From assembly GCA_013398955.1 (NCBI GenBank), contig VWPU01003192.1, positions 496,001-560,000 on the forward strand: DNA of 64,000 nt, read 5' to 3'. The notes beneath the pieces were generated by a model. That model saw only the letters and a list, made by a program, of their open reading frames with translations. It was not told the origin of the DNA and did no database searches. The translations under genes were made by a program, and so were the position numbers. The stretch comes from Callaeas wilsoni. Taxonomy: Eukaryota; Chordata; Aves; Passeriformes; Callaeidae. Below are positions 36,335-48,920 of the stretch, piece by piece; the stretch's first letter is position 1, and each line of letters begins with the position of its first letter.

Positions 36335-38092
36335 GACTGCCTTAAAAGAATTTTTTGATGAATTATCCCCAAACTGTAGAGCTTTTTAACAGTCAGATCT
36401 CTACTTCTTTGTGCTAAGACACAATTACTGCCCTGGAGTATTTTCAAAAACAATCACTGTCAATTTAACCAATAATTTTCATACGATGAAATAACAGGAA
36501 TGTTTTAATTAATGTAGTTGATTTTGCTGTCTCTTCTACCCCATCACCTGAGCTTGTCGGGAAGAAAGCTGTGACTCCCAGTACAACCGATCTCTTGAAA
36601 CACTGCTTCAGGTTTGTTATAAAATGTCTGGTACTCCTGGAAGGCTTGTTACAATCTGAAAGAACAGAGCAGAGCTCTTTAAATCCCTTCTCTTGAAAAA
36701 GAATAATCTTTGTTTTTCTCAGTTTGTTCATTGCTTTGGCTTCAGCTGGTTAATCTTCCAAGGTGTCAAAATTATTTCATTAGTTCTGTGCTGCCCACTG
36801 GCATCCACTGGCATTGTGAAAAAAAATCTGCATGTTTCAGAATACTCTGATGGAATGAGTATCCTCTTCCCTCTGATCAATTCAGACCTGCATCAGGTTG
36901 CACCAGGCAGAAGTATCTCTGGGCAGATGGTGCAAGCCAGGAACTGTCTTGAACCTTGCATGTAAATTCATCGTGCTCAGGTATGCTGAACAGTACTCAG
37001 TGCCACCACTTCCCTCCTGCCCCATGACATGGAGCACTGTGCAGGTCCTACAGGATGGACAGTCTGTATGCTGTCTGTATGCTTGTGTACAACATTCTGA
37101 ATAAAAAGTCAGTTTTGCAGTTGTTTTTCTCTGTTTTCCACCCTCCCACCTTCTTTTGTTATTAATTCTGTAGTTAGTCTCTCCCTTTGTCAGTGTCCAT
37201 GCCCTACCCTGTCTTGAAACTCAGTGGTGCTTACTGCTGACTTCCATGCCCTTCCCCATTCTATATCACTATTAGGAAAGATGTATTGCTTCCTAAAAAC
37301 TTCTCTAGGTTGAAATGGCAGCTGCCTTTCTCTGTCCTTCAAGGCTTGCTCTTTTGACCTTTTTGTCTCAAGAAAAGAGGAAGGATCTTAGTGTCACTGG
37401 GAATTAAGTTCTTCCTTCTCGTTGCTATACCATGGGGAGCTGCCTGTGAAGAGGTTCAGGGTTTTTTCAGGCATATAACAAAGTCTTAACATTGCTGAGT
37501 TTTGTGATCATAGGAAAATGTCAACTTGAAACCGTACTGCAGATTTTTTCCACAGCTCTTTTCTCTTAGCAATTTTCTTCAGAAGTTTTAACCAAGGTTT
37601 TTGCAGCTGTGTTGTATTAGAGCTGGACCTCAGGTCAGAGACACCTGAACCCAGAGGAGGAGAGTTGGAGATATTGCACCATTTTATTTTCCATGGAAAA
37701 GTTCCATGATATTTCTAAAGTCACCATTCCTAACCTGAAACTGTAATAAACTTTAGTAGGAAGTTGCATTGTTTTTTCAGAACCCAAAATCCACAGCAAA
37801 CTTATATTTTATTTATAGTTTTATTATGAAGGTAAGATCTTACTGTATTGTCCTTTTTTCTAATGCCTTTCAGATACACAGACCATCTCATATACGGTCA
37901 CTTTCTCCTAAGGGTAAAAGCTAGTTTTGGATTTTCTGCACTGTAGCAGGTGAATTGCAGCTTTCAGATGTGCAGGAGGTAAATTGAAAGATTTTAATAG
38001 AATTCCAGGAAAACACTGCGTAGTGAGATATGTCCATGTGTCTGCATCACTGGTGACTTACTTCTGATGGGGAAACAAAACAGAAATGCATC

Positions 38093-38117
38093 TTCTTGGA
38101 AGGGGCCCTTCCAAGAA
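38093..38117. other. 25-bp palindrome containing paired STAT-type motifs
   Basis: The left arm ttcttggaaggg (38093-38104) and right arm cccttccaagaa (38106-38117) are perfectly complementary around a single G at 38105. Each arm carries a TTCNNNGAA motif (ttcttggaa at 38093-38101 and ttccaagaa at 38109-38117), the form bound by STAT dimers. The two are separated by 7 bp. That spacing is within the range reported for tetrameric STAT5 binding. Whether the site is used is inference only. Confidence 0.6.
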
Positions 38118-38385
38118 AACACAAATGATGTTCAGCATTGACTAGTATACAGAAGTTCTTTGGCAGCCACTTGTCTGGAAACAAGCGCCAAAGGTGTTAC
38201 TTACTGAGATGACTTCTCTGATCCCATGTTACAGAACAGCCTCCCCTTGTGTTATCAGGAATCTTGGCTTGAGAAAAACCCAGGTAATCCAAATTCCTCC
38301 CATATACAAATCTCTTTAAATCCAGTTCTCTTCCTCCTTGTCTCACAGTCTAGAACTTCACCTGAGAGTCCTTTAAGTTTCTGGG

Positions 38386-38418
38386 AAAAAAACAAACAAA
38401 CAAACAAAAAAACAAAAC
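38386..38418 (+). repeat. (AAAC)n simple repeat
   Basis: A-rich repeat built of about four AAAC units with flanking A runs. It directly precedes the internally deleted CR1 that begins near 38435. Confidence 0.9.
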
Positions 38419-38434
38419 CCACCACCAAACAAAG

Positions 38435-38762
38435 AACTACAGTCAGGACAGTCTCACCATAATTCCTAGGAAGATGATGGAACAACCAATCCTGGAAACC
38501 ATTTCCAGGCACACAAGCGACAAAAGCGTGATCAGGAGTAGTCAGCATGGATTCACAGAGGGGAAGTCATGCTGGATGAACCTGAGCTCCTTCTGTGATG
38601 AAATGGTTTTGTAGGTGAGGAAAGAGCACCAGAGATACTCAAAAGTTATCTGGACATCATGTAAGATGCTGTAATTGGCGCTGGTTGAGCAAGGGTGATG
38701 TAGGGTGAGGGTTGGACCAGATGAACCAGACCCTTTCTACCTCAGCTATTCTGTGATTCCAA
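38435..38762 (+). mobile_element. Internally deleted CR1 LINE: RT segment joined to 3' tail
   Basis: The first 180 bp or so encode a piece of CR1 reverse transcriptase: runs RKMMEQPILETISRH, RSSQHGFTEGKSC and LSSFCDEMV can be read in one + frame. After about 38615-38630 the sequence jumps to the CR1 3' end (GAGATACTCAAAAGTTATCTGG, then AGGGTTGGACCAGATGAACC and a tail-like CTATTCTGTGATTCC near 38745-38760). The large intervening part of ORF2 that an intact CR1 would have is missing. An internal deletion explains this, and template switching during reverse transcription is an alternative. It is inactive. Confidence 0.85.
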
Positions 38763-40542
38763 GTTTCTGTCAAAATCTTGGAAGAGAAGCTGTCACCATG
38801 GTGTTTGTTAAATTCTCCTAGACTCTGCTTTAATAAGCAGGAATGTATCATGATCTCTCCGCTGTATTCCTGTCCTTCTCTGAAGCTGTATAAACAGTGA
38901 GGTACAGTGTGATGGAAAGACTTTATCACAGACAAAAGTTTGAGTTCCACTACATTGTTCTGGATGCTTCTCCAGATTTGTGGTTCCCAAAACCAAAACA
39001 TTTTGTTTTAGGAAATAAACCTCCTCAGACTATGTGCCCTTTCATCCCAAATATGTCTTTCTTTTGCAGGAGAAATCACAGGTTGGTTCTCCATTCAGTG
39101 AATTTTCCGCCTGTGAACACAAAAACTTCTCCTAATATTGGCAAGCAAGAGAGCTGGCATTATATAGAAATTACTAATACCTGCACTTTTCTGTCTCCAT
39201 TGGTCCCTAAATAAATAGTTTTTGCTTAGAGCATCCAGAGATCTCACTTGAGAAACAGAACATTTTCACTCCACACCACATAAAGGGGAGGGTAAAAAAG
39301 AGGACAGGAAAACTGCTGCAAATATGTAGGTCTATTGGCTCTCTTTCTCACACATGTGCTGAAGTATAAAAGGAATCTAGACACAGTCTAGTGTTGGTAA
39401 GGACACAGAGCATGAAACCTGACTGTCAGATCAGTTTGTTTTGAGAAGCTCCACATTAGAATTAGGAGAAGCATTTGAGGTTCTTTCCTGACAGTTACAG
39501 CTGGGTTAATATAGGGGTGGAAACAGAGTGTATGTAAAAAGAACTGCCATGTCTTTGGTTGTGTGAAAAGCAGTCATATAAATGGAGACTTATTTCTTCA
39601 CTTTAATAGATTCCCATTTCAAAACATTTGCAGAGGAAGAAATTAACCTGCTCTTTGAGACAAATGAACCTTCACTAACTTAGAGCAAACCTGAGGGGCA
39701 AAATTATTAATTTCACATCTGCCAGGTGGAGGGAATGTGAAGAAAACATAATGACCCTTAAGGAAAAGTAGATAATATGATTTCTCCTGTGACATATATT
39801 CATCTCCAATCTTTGTTGCGGTCTCTTATTAGTTACAAGGATAAGCTAAAAAAAACCCCACACACTCAAACAATTATTGTACCCCGCTTCAATTCAGGAA
39901 GAATTGCTTGTTATGGAATGAGAAAAACCCAGCAAGCTGGGAGTGTACTAGTTATAAATAAAAGACTGCCATGTGGGCACCTTTAATAGAAGTGGTAAAT
40001 TATAAATACTTGTAAATACTTGTAACAAATACTGTTAGGGCATTCCTTAGTATTACTCTGTTCTGAACAAATTAAATATGAGCTGTTTCATAGATGCTTT
40101 GGATCTCTCTTTTCAGAAGTATATTATTACTGCAGATCTAAATGAATGCATTGGTACTCTGTTATTAAAAGCAATTAAAAATAACAGGAAAGGGCATTCT
40201 GTGCCTTTCCAGTGAAGTTCCATGAGTGCCTTGAAACTTATCCTTACCACTTTACGCTGAGCACTTTCTCCCCTCTTCTGAAGCCAATTTTTACATCAGC
40301 TGTTCCAATTCTCACATACAGTTATACCATATTGTCTTCCGCTCATAGGCAAACTTTGCTTCAATTTTAATTATGCAAATCCTTTGGCAAAAACCTTAGC
40401 AAATGAGACAAGAAAGTATGGCTTTTCCTCTGACTTGGTCTTATCCAAAACCCAAGCAAAATCTTTTATACGTTTGAAGTGACCAAAGTATATTTACTTC
40501 AGTTTGTGTCTAAAAGAATAACCGATTGTGTGTGCTGAAGAG

Positions 40543-40574
40543 TGTATATGTGTATATACAGACACACATATACA
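40543..40574. repeat. TG/TA-rich inverted repeat
   Basis: The left arm gtatatgtgt at 40544-40553 is complementary to acacatatac at 40564-40573, and one further T-A pair closes it outside. The loop is 10 bases. The arms are alternating purine-pyrimidine sequence, so the hairpin probably arose from dinucleotide repeats. Confidence 0.75.
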
Positions 40575-43500
40575 TATGACCATATCAACCCTGTGGCCAA
40601 AGGGAATTTAGGCTTTAAAGGGCAGGTTTCTTTAAAAAAAAAAATAGTTGCATGAACTTCTGAGCAGAGTCTAAAAACTCCTTTTGTTGGAGGAGTCAGG
40701 AAAATAAGATGTCCCATAGACAACAGAGGCCTGAATTTCTGAAAGATTTGTCTACTAAATATCACCACCTTGTGCAGGTAATCCCATTTTCCCTTATGAC
40801 AGACCTGCATGGCAGGAGGCAGCACCCAGTTAGCCACAAATCTGTTGTCAAATGGAATATTTGATGTTAGACTTCTGCTTGTCTGCCCTGAGCCTCCTGA
40901 CTGGGGGCACTAGTTTGGCTCTCATCTTCTGGAATTAAATCCTGGCAGTACTGTGTCAAATCAGTTTAAATTTTAAGCAAGTTATTTGGATGAAATTTGC
41001 CAGTGGTTTTAAAGGGTATTGAAAGATGGAAATGGATGAACAGACAGGCACACTCCTTGGTTTTAATATTTTAAGGCTCACTCTTTTGTTTGAGACTGTT
41101 AGACTGTGTGCTATCTTGCCTAGCAGCTTTGGCCAGCTTTAAAAACGTATAACTGCACCATTCTATTGAAGTATCTATGAAGCATGAAACATCCAGGAAT
41201 GATGTAGAAACATAGAGATGCTTTAGCTTTTTAAACCTTTTAGAAGTTTGGGGTTTTTTTCAAATTACGAAAACAGTAGTATCAAAGGCTTTTAGAAGGA
41301 ATGGTATATTAATTTTACCTCACTTCAAAGGAAAATTAACAATGACACCACTCAGGTGCTTCCAGTTTTTTTCAGTGTTTGGGAGGCATTTTGGCTTTGC
41401 AAACCTGTTTGTTTTGCAAATGTAGAGTCATATGCAGAATTCAGTCCAACCTCCTAAAAGTTCCCAGGAAGAAAAGCTGTTGCTGAGTTCTGTCTTTTCT
41501 GGTATTACCTTTTTCTATAAAGTTCAGTTACAACTTTATAGCCTAGATTGTAATCTGTGTGTCAAGTTTGAGACCTGAAATCAGGCAGATCCTGATGAAG
41601 AAATATCCTGACTTTGGAGAAAAAAAATTCTCCCTCTTCAGGGTGCTAGGTTGATGCAGTGCTATAAATAGGTAATGCTTTCCTGCAATCCAAGGCTCTC
41701 TCGTGGTGAGCAAGTGTGCATCACATTTCTGTTTAACACAAAAATAAAGTTGAGACAGTTCACAAAGCGCTAGACCTCAGCTTCATTAGGTGTAAATAAA
41801 AAGGTTTTTTTGGTAATCCGTCTAATTGCTGCTGAGTATGTTGCTTAGGCAGAGAGGAGCATCCCTATGGAGCTGAGGTTCTTTCAGACTATTAAAGAGG
41901 CCAGAAACATACAAGTGAGGAGCTGCTCTCTTCTTTTTTTTTCCTGCTCTGTGTCTATGTGGCTAAATGAATTCTGGCCCAGGAAATAAAACATTTTACT
42001 GGAAAGCATTCAGCAAGGAAATACTAACTTAAACCTCTAAGAAGAAGTGAGAAATAAAACTGGGAAACACTTTACCTAGTATTATTATAAGGTAGTGTGT
42101 TAAAAGACAAATAGTGGAGATTAAAATCAAACTGCCAGTGAAGTTAATGATTTATGGCTCCTGCATTTCAGTATGCCCAGCCATCTCACACAGTTTTAAC
42201 AACTGCGTTTTCAAATTTATACTTTCAGTGTTTGCATTTAGTCGTCTTTCAATAAATACCATCATTTGAGCACCCTTGTTATTATTTAAAATATGTTAAC
42301 AACTATCTGTGCATTTAGTTCATGCTTTCTCATTCCATTAAACTTGATCCACTTCCTGAAAGGAGAGAGGAGGACTTTGTTTTGGGAAAGGGAGAGTTCA
42401 GGTTCATTTGTTACTTCATGATTCAGAACTTTCAAAAAGCTCTCTGAAGGTATTTTGGTGCCAAAATTTTGCAGTAGAAAATTATGTTTATAGTGGACTG
42501 TTATCTTTTAGAATTATCATATGGAAAAATGCATGTAAAGCAAAAAGGCAATAATAAGTGTTTACTCTTGACATGCAGAAGTGCCTTTTCATTTCTAAAA
42601 ATTTATGTTCTTTGGAAACAAAAATCAAATTGTCTGTCAGTTGCTCCTTGTTTTGACTATTTCTGCAGATGTTTTGTTTGCAATTAGCTTAAAAAAATTT
42701 TTTAAAATTCAGTAATTTTCTTAATTACTGTTGTATAGTGTTGAATTTGAGAGGATGAACCAATGTGTAACTGGCATGTTTGGCCAAGTAAATAAAAAAA
42801 ATAACTTTTAATGACCTGAGCATAATTATGGATGACTTTGGAATGACAACTGGCAAAAATTGTACTATAATTAAATTTCCATTATAAAAGTTTCAGTTTT
42901 TGTTCTGACATGTGAGGCTAGATTGTGAAGAGTATTCATTTATAAGAGGAAAAATTAGAGAGCTATAATTTATAATTCAGGGTAATCAATGACAGCATTT
43001 CTTTTGTCAAGAAACCTTTCACTGACAAACAGCATTGCATTGTTAGTTGTTCTAAAAAGAAACTAAAAATCCTTTTGTTATTTTTTTCACTTACTGTAAA
43101 AGGAGATGAAAAATTCTGGTGGTTGAATTGTGCTGTAATTCACAGTAATATTATGCAGATAGTGCTTCTCAGACTGTTTCTCTTCATTAACCTTTACTTT
43201 GTGTAAGTCTATATCTAAGACTGTTTATGAAGAAGTGTGATCTTTATAAGGCCATCTTAGCAAGATTCTCTTTAATCTTGAACAGAGTTGGTTCTGATAG
43301 GAGAAGTGACAGCATATTTTAATTTTCAAACTGTCCAGTTATTGATTGAGATGGACCCTTTGTTTTCCAGTACTGGAGTCTCAAAGAAAATTAATAAAAA
43401 CATTATGAGGCTACTCCGTTCATTTCTACATAATCTTTCAAAGGGAGTGCCAGCAAAGATTAGTATTTAAAAAGTTTGGGTACCAGATTTTCACAGGCAA

Positions 43501-46500
43501 CAGCAAAGCTCAGAATCACTCTCATTTAACAATTAGATAAGTCATTCTTCTTTCACACACTCATTTGAGCTCTGCATTTACAGAAGTGTTTTATGGGCTT
43601 TAGTTATCACTGTTAATTAGACACAAGCCTAATTGCACACTGATTCCTCTTAATATACTATCTGTTCGTTGTTTAAACGAAATGTATATGCCATTCATGT
43701 CAAAATATGCTTGGACTCTTGACTGATTAATAATTACTTTCATCTTACCTATGAGTCTGTTAAAGCAATGAACTATTACTGTTCTGATAATATCACAGAA
43801 TAGTTTGGCATGAATCTTCCAAAATTAATTTATTTTATTCTGTGTTACCGCTAAGCAGTTAGTATACAATATGGTACTGAGTTCCTAAAACAAGTGACTT
43901 GAAAATAGGTTATTTTCATAATGATAATTTTCAGAGACTGTCTACTAAAATTCAAAGTGATTGTTTACTTCTGTGTGTACTACCACTTTACTGTTAATCT
44001 TTTCACTTACAGGTCATTGCTTATGAAAGCAGTCAATGTTAAAATACTAAAATCTGTCAAAAAAGTACTTTTCTGCATTAATTTTCATCCTCTGCAGTAG
44101 TTACTTCCTGGATGTTACTGCAAGCTTCTGAGACCAGGTTGTATGTCTTCTTTCTTTTCATCCAAACAACAGGTTTTAGTCTTCACAAACTGATTTACAC
44201 ATTGATTGTTAAAACTATATGGTTTGCAATTAGATAATAAACCTAGTGGTTTATTCTGCATTTGGAGGTTTACAGATGAACAGTTCTGCAGTGGATCACA
44301 AAAGGGGTGTTTTCTTTAGAATGCTTTGCGCTGTCTTCTTTGAGAAGTTTTAAGTGGCATGGCCCTAGATATCTTCTGTGACAATTGTAATGTAATAGCA
44401 GTTGATTTGACAAGTTGAAATGCTGAAATGGCAGGGCAAGAGTGTTCTGCCTTTTCAATGCCTTAAGAATGCATGAAGAAGCAAAAGGTAGCCTTCAGAG
44501 AATTCTGTGAATTCTATGAACATGAGTAAATCCCAGATCCACCTAAACATTTAATTACTTCTTCATAGCAGATAGCTTATTACTTTGATCAAAAATGAGT
44601 GTACATCTGAGCAACTGATTGGAGCAAATCTTTATGAAGTTCTTAGATTGTATATAAATGATGACATTTATTTTTCAGATTTACAATGCATACATCTAGG
44701 TTTATTTTTGTAAGCACAAGTAACCAATTTCTTTTTTTCTCCATTTTTTTAAATTTTTTTTTTCTCCTTTTTTCCTTACAAGATTATTTCTTGCTCTGAA
44801 GGGATGGTGGAGCTATTAAACGATGATGAAAAGACACGTAACAATGGATAAGCTAATTTTAAACTCATTCTCAGCAAAAGCTGAACTATGTCTGCTAAAA
44901 GTTTCTACCATGAGGAAAGAGAAGGAGTAGCCATTTCAGAGTAAGTTGCTAGTAATTGGCAAAGTTGCACAAACAGTTGGTAAGGGACTGATGATAAAAT
45001 GTGTGTGACGACTATGTGCACTGGTATCTCTAGGCATATACTTGCTTGTGCTATTTCTCATGCAAAACATTAAATATAAGGTTAGCAAATGAATTCAGAA
45101 GTTACTTAGTTGCTTTACTTTAACATGCCGTGGCTAAAAGAAAATACATTGAGTATAATTTAAAGTAGTAGTAGTAGTGACTATCTGTTTTATTTTCAGT
45201 ATGAAATATTAAAGAATGTGTCCTCCTCAGATACTCTTTTAAAAGAAACTGACAGTGGTGTCATTTGTCTTCGGTGGTACAGAATTGTCCAGGAATTCAA
45301 ATCACTATTTTGTATTGCCTATAGTAGAGCCACAGGGCCATGATGTAGAAGAAAAAGAAAATTGCCTATTTTCAATTTTAAGTTCCACGATTACAAAAAT
45401 TACTGGTTTTGTGTTTGGGAGGGGGGAAAAAAGGCTTCAACAGTGTTTCAGTGATATTAGATGTTGACATTACAAATGGAATCACTTTTTCGAGTGAAAA
45501 ACAGAAGCTGAAATGTGCAGCAACTCAGGATTGCTCTAGAATGAGACAACCTGCAGGAATATACAGAAGGTGTCATGGGTCAAGCCTTTACCTGCTCACA
45601 GCTAAAAACTTGTAAAAACTGGCACTCATTACAGATGTATCCTAACTCTTCATACGGAGAAACAAAAAGGGCAAAAAGAGCAGCTTTTTAGGCTGGATGG
45701 GGGAGCAGAAGTGAATGTGGAATCTGTCTCTTTTTGAGGCGGGAAGAGGGGAAAGGAGTAATCTTATTTCAGATAGAAGCATTCTAGATGAGATTCAGGA
45801 GACTTTGAGTCCTTTCCTTTTGAAGAAGTTTTTGTTTGGCTGAAGCTCATTAATCCAGTCCAACCTGGGGCTGCATTTTTTGCTGATTTCCAGCATTGTA
45901 TTTGGCTTATATCATTCCTCATTCTCATTAACATTCCTGTTTTATTCATTATATCTAACTCCAGTTTTTGGGTAGCATTTCATGTGTAAGCCACGTAACA
46001 AAATAGGTTATGTAAGCATAATCCTGTAAAGCACAGTAGATAAAGCAATAATTGAAATAACACTAGATTTTGGTTTCAACTAATAATGATCTGTTGCTGA
46101 AAAAAAAATTCTGAGGCAATTCTATGGTATTTATCAGGAGTAATCATGGAAACAAAGAAGTGTTTGTTTTTAAGGTACTAGTAAGCAATCTGATTATGCT
46201 GTGTAATCATATTGCCATCATGCTCTTATTTCAGGTCATTTTATTTTGGCAAAAGTAAATATCAGCCAGTAATCTTCCCATGATCAAACTTGAAAAGATT
46301 TTGTCAATATTTTCATAATAAACTCTGTTGATCTTGCCCCAGAATTGCTATGAGTAATCTAAGGAAATGCCTTTGTTTCTTAGACAGCTTAGTGCCTACA
46401 ATAAATACTACTCCCATAAACTTATTTTCCAAGATTCAGCAGACATATAAGTTCCCAACTAAGAGTTGCCTCCAGCTTTTACATAGGCTATCAGGAATGA

Positions 46501-47451
46501 TGGTTGTGCTGCTGAGTGTGTATCTTTGGTAACTTCTGTAGTTAGCATGGAAAGACAGACATTGTAAAAGGTTAATTGAATGCAGGATCCAAACAAAGTG
46601 TTCTTACTTATCCTTTAAAGGACTCCTTTATTTATTTCCTATTTTAAATTCATCTTTTAAATTTTATTATCTTTCCACTCACAATAAAATGCTTTTAGGG
46701 AGACTAACCTAGTGCATCTTTGTTAGTACCCACAAGTCTCCTTAAGGATAAAGCATTCTAGGATGAAGGTAAGATCAGTTGCTCCTATAAAATATGTAAA
46801 GACCTGCCGGGCTGTTAAACAGTGATAATCCTAATATCTATTGATGAGGGACTAAAACCAGTTACTTTCCTAAAATAAGATCTAGTTTAAAGCCTCACTT
46901 TTAGGACATTGTTGATTGAGTTCTGTGATGTAATGCAAGATGGTGCTTCAGCTTTCTGAATCTGAGCAGAATGTGTTCTTATTCTAAACAGAGAAGACAA
47001 ATGTGTCCTTAATCTTCCAAACTGTGTCCGTTAATTTTCAGATGGGACATTGCCAAGGTTAAGTTATAACACACTGAGTCTGTGTGTTTTCAATAGCTTT
47101 TCAAGAATGATACTATTTGTTCTGTCAGTGGAGTTAGAAGTTGCCCAAAAATCTAATATGAACAAGGGAATTTCCATACCAGGTAAAAAGACTAAATTCT
47201 GAGATCAGCTGCCATGGATTTTATGCAACTGATTTGAAATGCTGTGAGAGGTGCTAAGGAATTCTGCTGCTTAAGAATAAGCTGACAACAGTATAGTGTT
47301 ACCAGCAGAGTTTCGTGTTCTAGAAGAAAATAAAAAGAATTCTCTCATTTTGTCAGAAAGATTGGATATATTTGCTTTATATTTTTAGTAATTCTTAATG
47401 GAAAAGGAGAGGTTTTCTGGAGGGTCTTTTTTTCGTCAAATTTTGCGTAAC

Positions 47452-48782
47452 AGAATCATAAAGATTGAAAAAGAACATCTTGTCCAATCATCAGCCTAGC
47501 ACCACATAATCACCCCTAAACCATTACCACAAATGCCACATCCACATGCTTCTTGAATGCTTCCAGAGATGCTGATTCTACCACCTCCCTGAGCAACATA
47601 TTCTAATGCCTAACTCCTTCAGTGATTTTTTTTTTTCTAATATCCAATCTGAAAAACTTAAGGCCATTTCCTCTCATCTTTTCACTTGAGACATGTCAGA
47701 AGAGAGCAATCTCCACCTCACTACACCCTCCGTGCAGGTAGTTGTAGAGACCAATAAGGTCCTGAGCCTCCTTTTTCTCCACATTAAACACCTTCAGTTC
47801 CTCAGCTGTTCCTCGTAAGCCTTGTGCTCCAGACCTTTCACCAGCCCTGTTGCCCTTCTCTGGACGTGCTCCACCACCTCAATATCTTTCTTGTAGGGAG
47901 GGGCTCAAAACTGAACACAGGATTCCAGGTGTAGCCTTATCAGTGCCGAGTACAGGGTGACAATTACTGCGCTGGTCTTGCTGTCCACACTATTTCTGAT
48001 ATAAGCCAAGATGCCATGGGCTTTCTTGGCCACCTGGCCACACGCTGGCTCATGTTCAGCTGCCGTTATCCAACACACCCAGGTCCTTTTCTGCTGAGCA
48101 GCTTTCCAGCCACTCTGCCCCCGGACTGTAGCACTGTCTGGGATTGTTGAGACCCAGGTGCAGGACCTGGAACCTGGCCTTGTTGAACCTCACGCCATTG
48201 GCCTCGGCCCATTGATCAAGCCTGTCCAAATCTCTCTGCAGAGCCTTCCTGCCCTCCAGCAGATTGACACTCTCACCTAAAGTGGTGTCATCAGTAAACT
48301 TGCTTAGGGTGCACTTGATCCCCTCATCCAGATCATTGTTAAAGATCTTCAACAGGACTGGACCCAATACAGAGCCCTGGGGAACCTCACTTATCACCAG
48401 GTGCCAGCTGGGTTTACTGCCATTTCCCACCACTCTCTGGGCCTTTCATCCAGCCTGTTTTTCACCGAGTGAAGAGTGCGCCTGTCCATGCCATAAGCAG
48501 CCATTTTGCCCAGGAGAATGCTGTGAGAGATTGTGTCAAATCCTTTACTGAAATCTAGGTAGACAACACTCATAAGCATGTTGCTTTTGTCATAAAAGCA
48601 AACAGGTTGGTCAAGCAGGACTTGCCTTTCCTAAGCCCATGCTGGCTGGGCCCAATTCCCTACTTGTCCTGTGGTGTGTTGATGGCATTCTGGATGAATC
48701 TGATCTGCCAAGGTCAGGCTGGGAGGCCTGTAGTCTGACCCTTCTTGTAGATAGGCGTTTTCTAATTTCCAGTCAATGGTGT
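47452..48782 (-). mobile_element. CR1 LINE, 1.3 kb 5'-truncated copy
   Basis: The longest transposon in the window. The 3' end is near 47452 (+ strand cagaatcataaagattg). The + strand then shows the CR1 3'-UTR text (for example CTTGTAGGGAGGGGCTCAAA and GAACACAGGATTCCAGGTGT) and the ORF2 coding region up to about 48782, where similarity stops inside the RT region. It lies antisense to PTPRM. Divergence from consensus is moderate, lower than in the 1104-1995 copy, so it seems to be of younger age. The promoter and 5' part are absent. Confidence 0.95.
48056..48579 (-). pseudogene. Decayed CR1 ORF2 reverse-transcriptase segment
   Basis: Two overlapping minus-strand open frames (48579-48394 and 48433-48056) lie in different frames and together match the central RT of CR1. 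The first has VVYLDFSKGFDTISHSIL, the palm region with the first catalytic aspartate. The second has [20 protein letters not shown] and [18 protein letters not shown], in which TDD stands for the usual ADD of the catalytic box, so both aspartates remain. A frameshift lies between about 48394 and 48433. The remnant has no start, no endonuclease domain and cannot make a working enzyme. Confidence 0.9.
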
Positions 48783-48871
48783 GAAAAAGACTAAATTATA
48801 ATCCCAAAATTATATGTAATACATTGCTGTAGGTAAATCAGTGTAGGATATATAGATTATCTATATGTCCA

Positions 48872-48920
48872 CTTTTTTCTTTTTTATTTTTTCTTTTTTT
48901 TCCTTTTTCTTTTTTTTCCC
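48872..48920 (+). repeat. T-rich polypyrimidine tract
   Basis: About 49 bases of nearly pure T with scattered C and one A, some 90 bp beyond the 5' end of the CR1 copy. The tract resembles polypyrimidine sequence before a splice acceptor, but no recognisable exon follows. Confidence 0.85.

Noticed and set aside
48264..48551. 95-codon + strand frame
   Set aside because: It is the antisense shadow of the CR1 reverse-transcriptase remnant.
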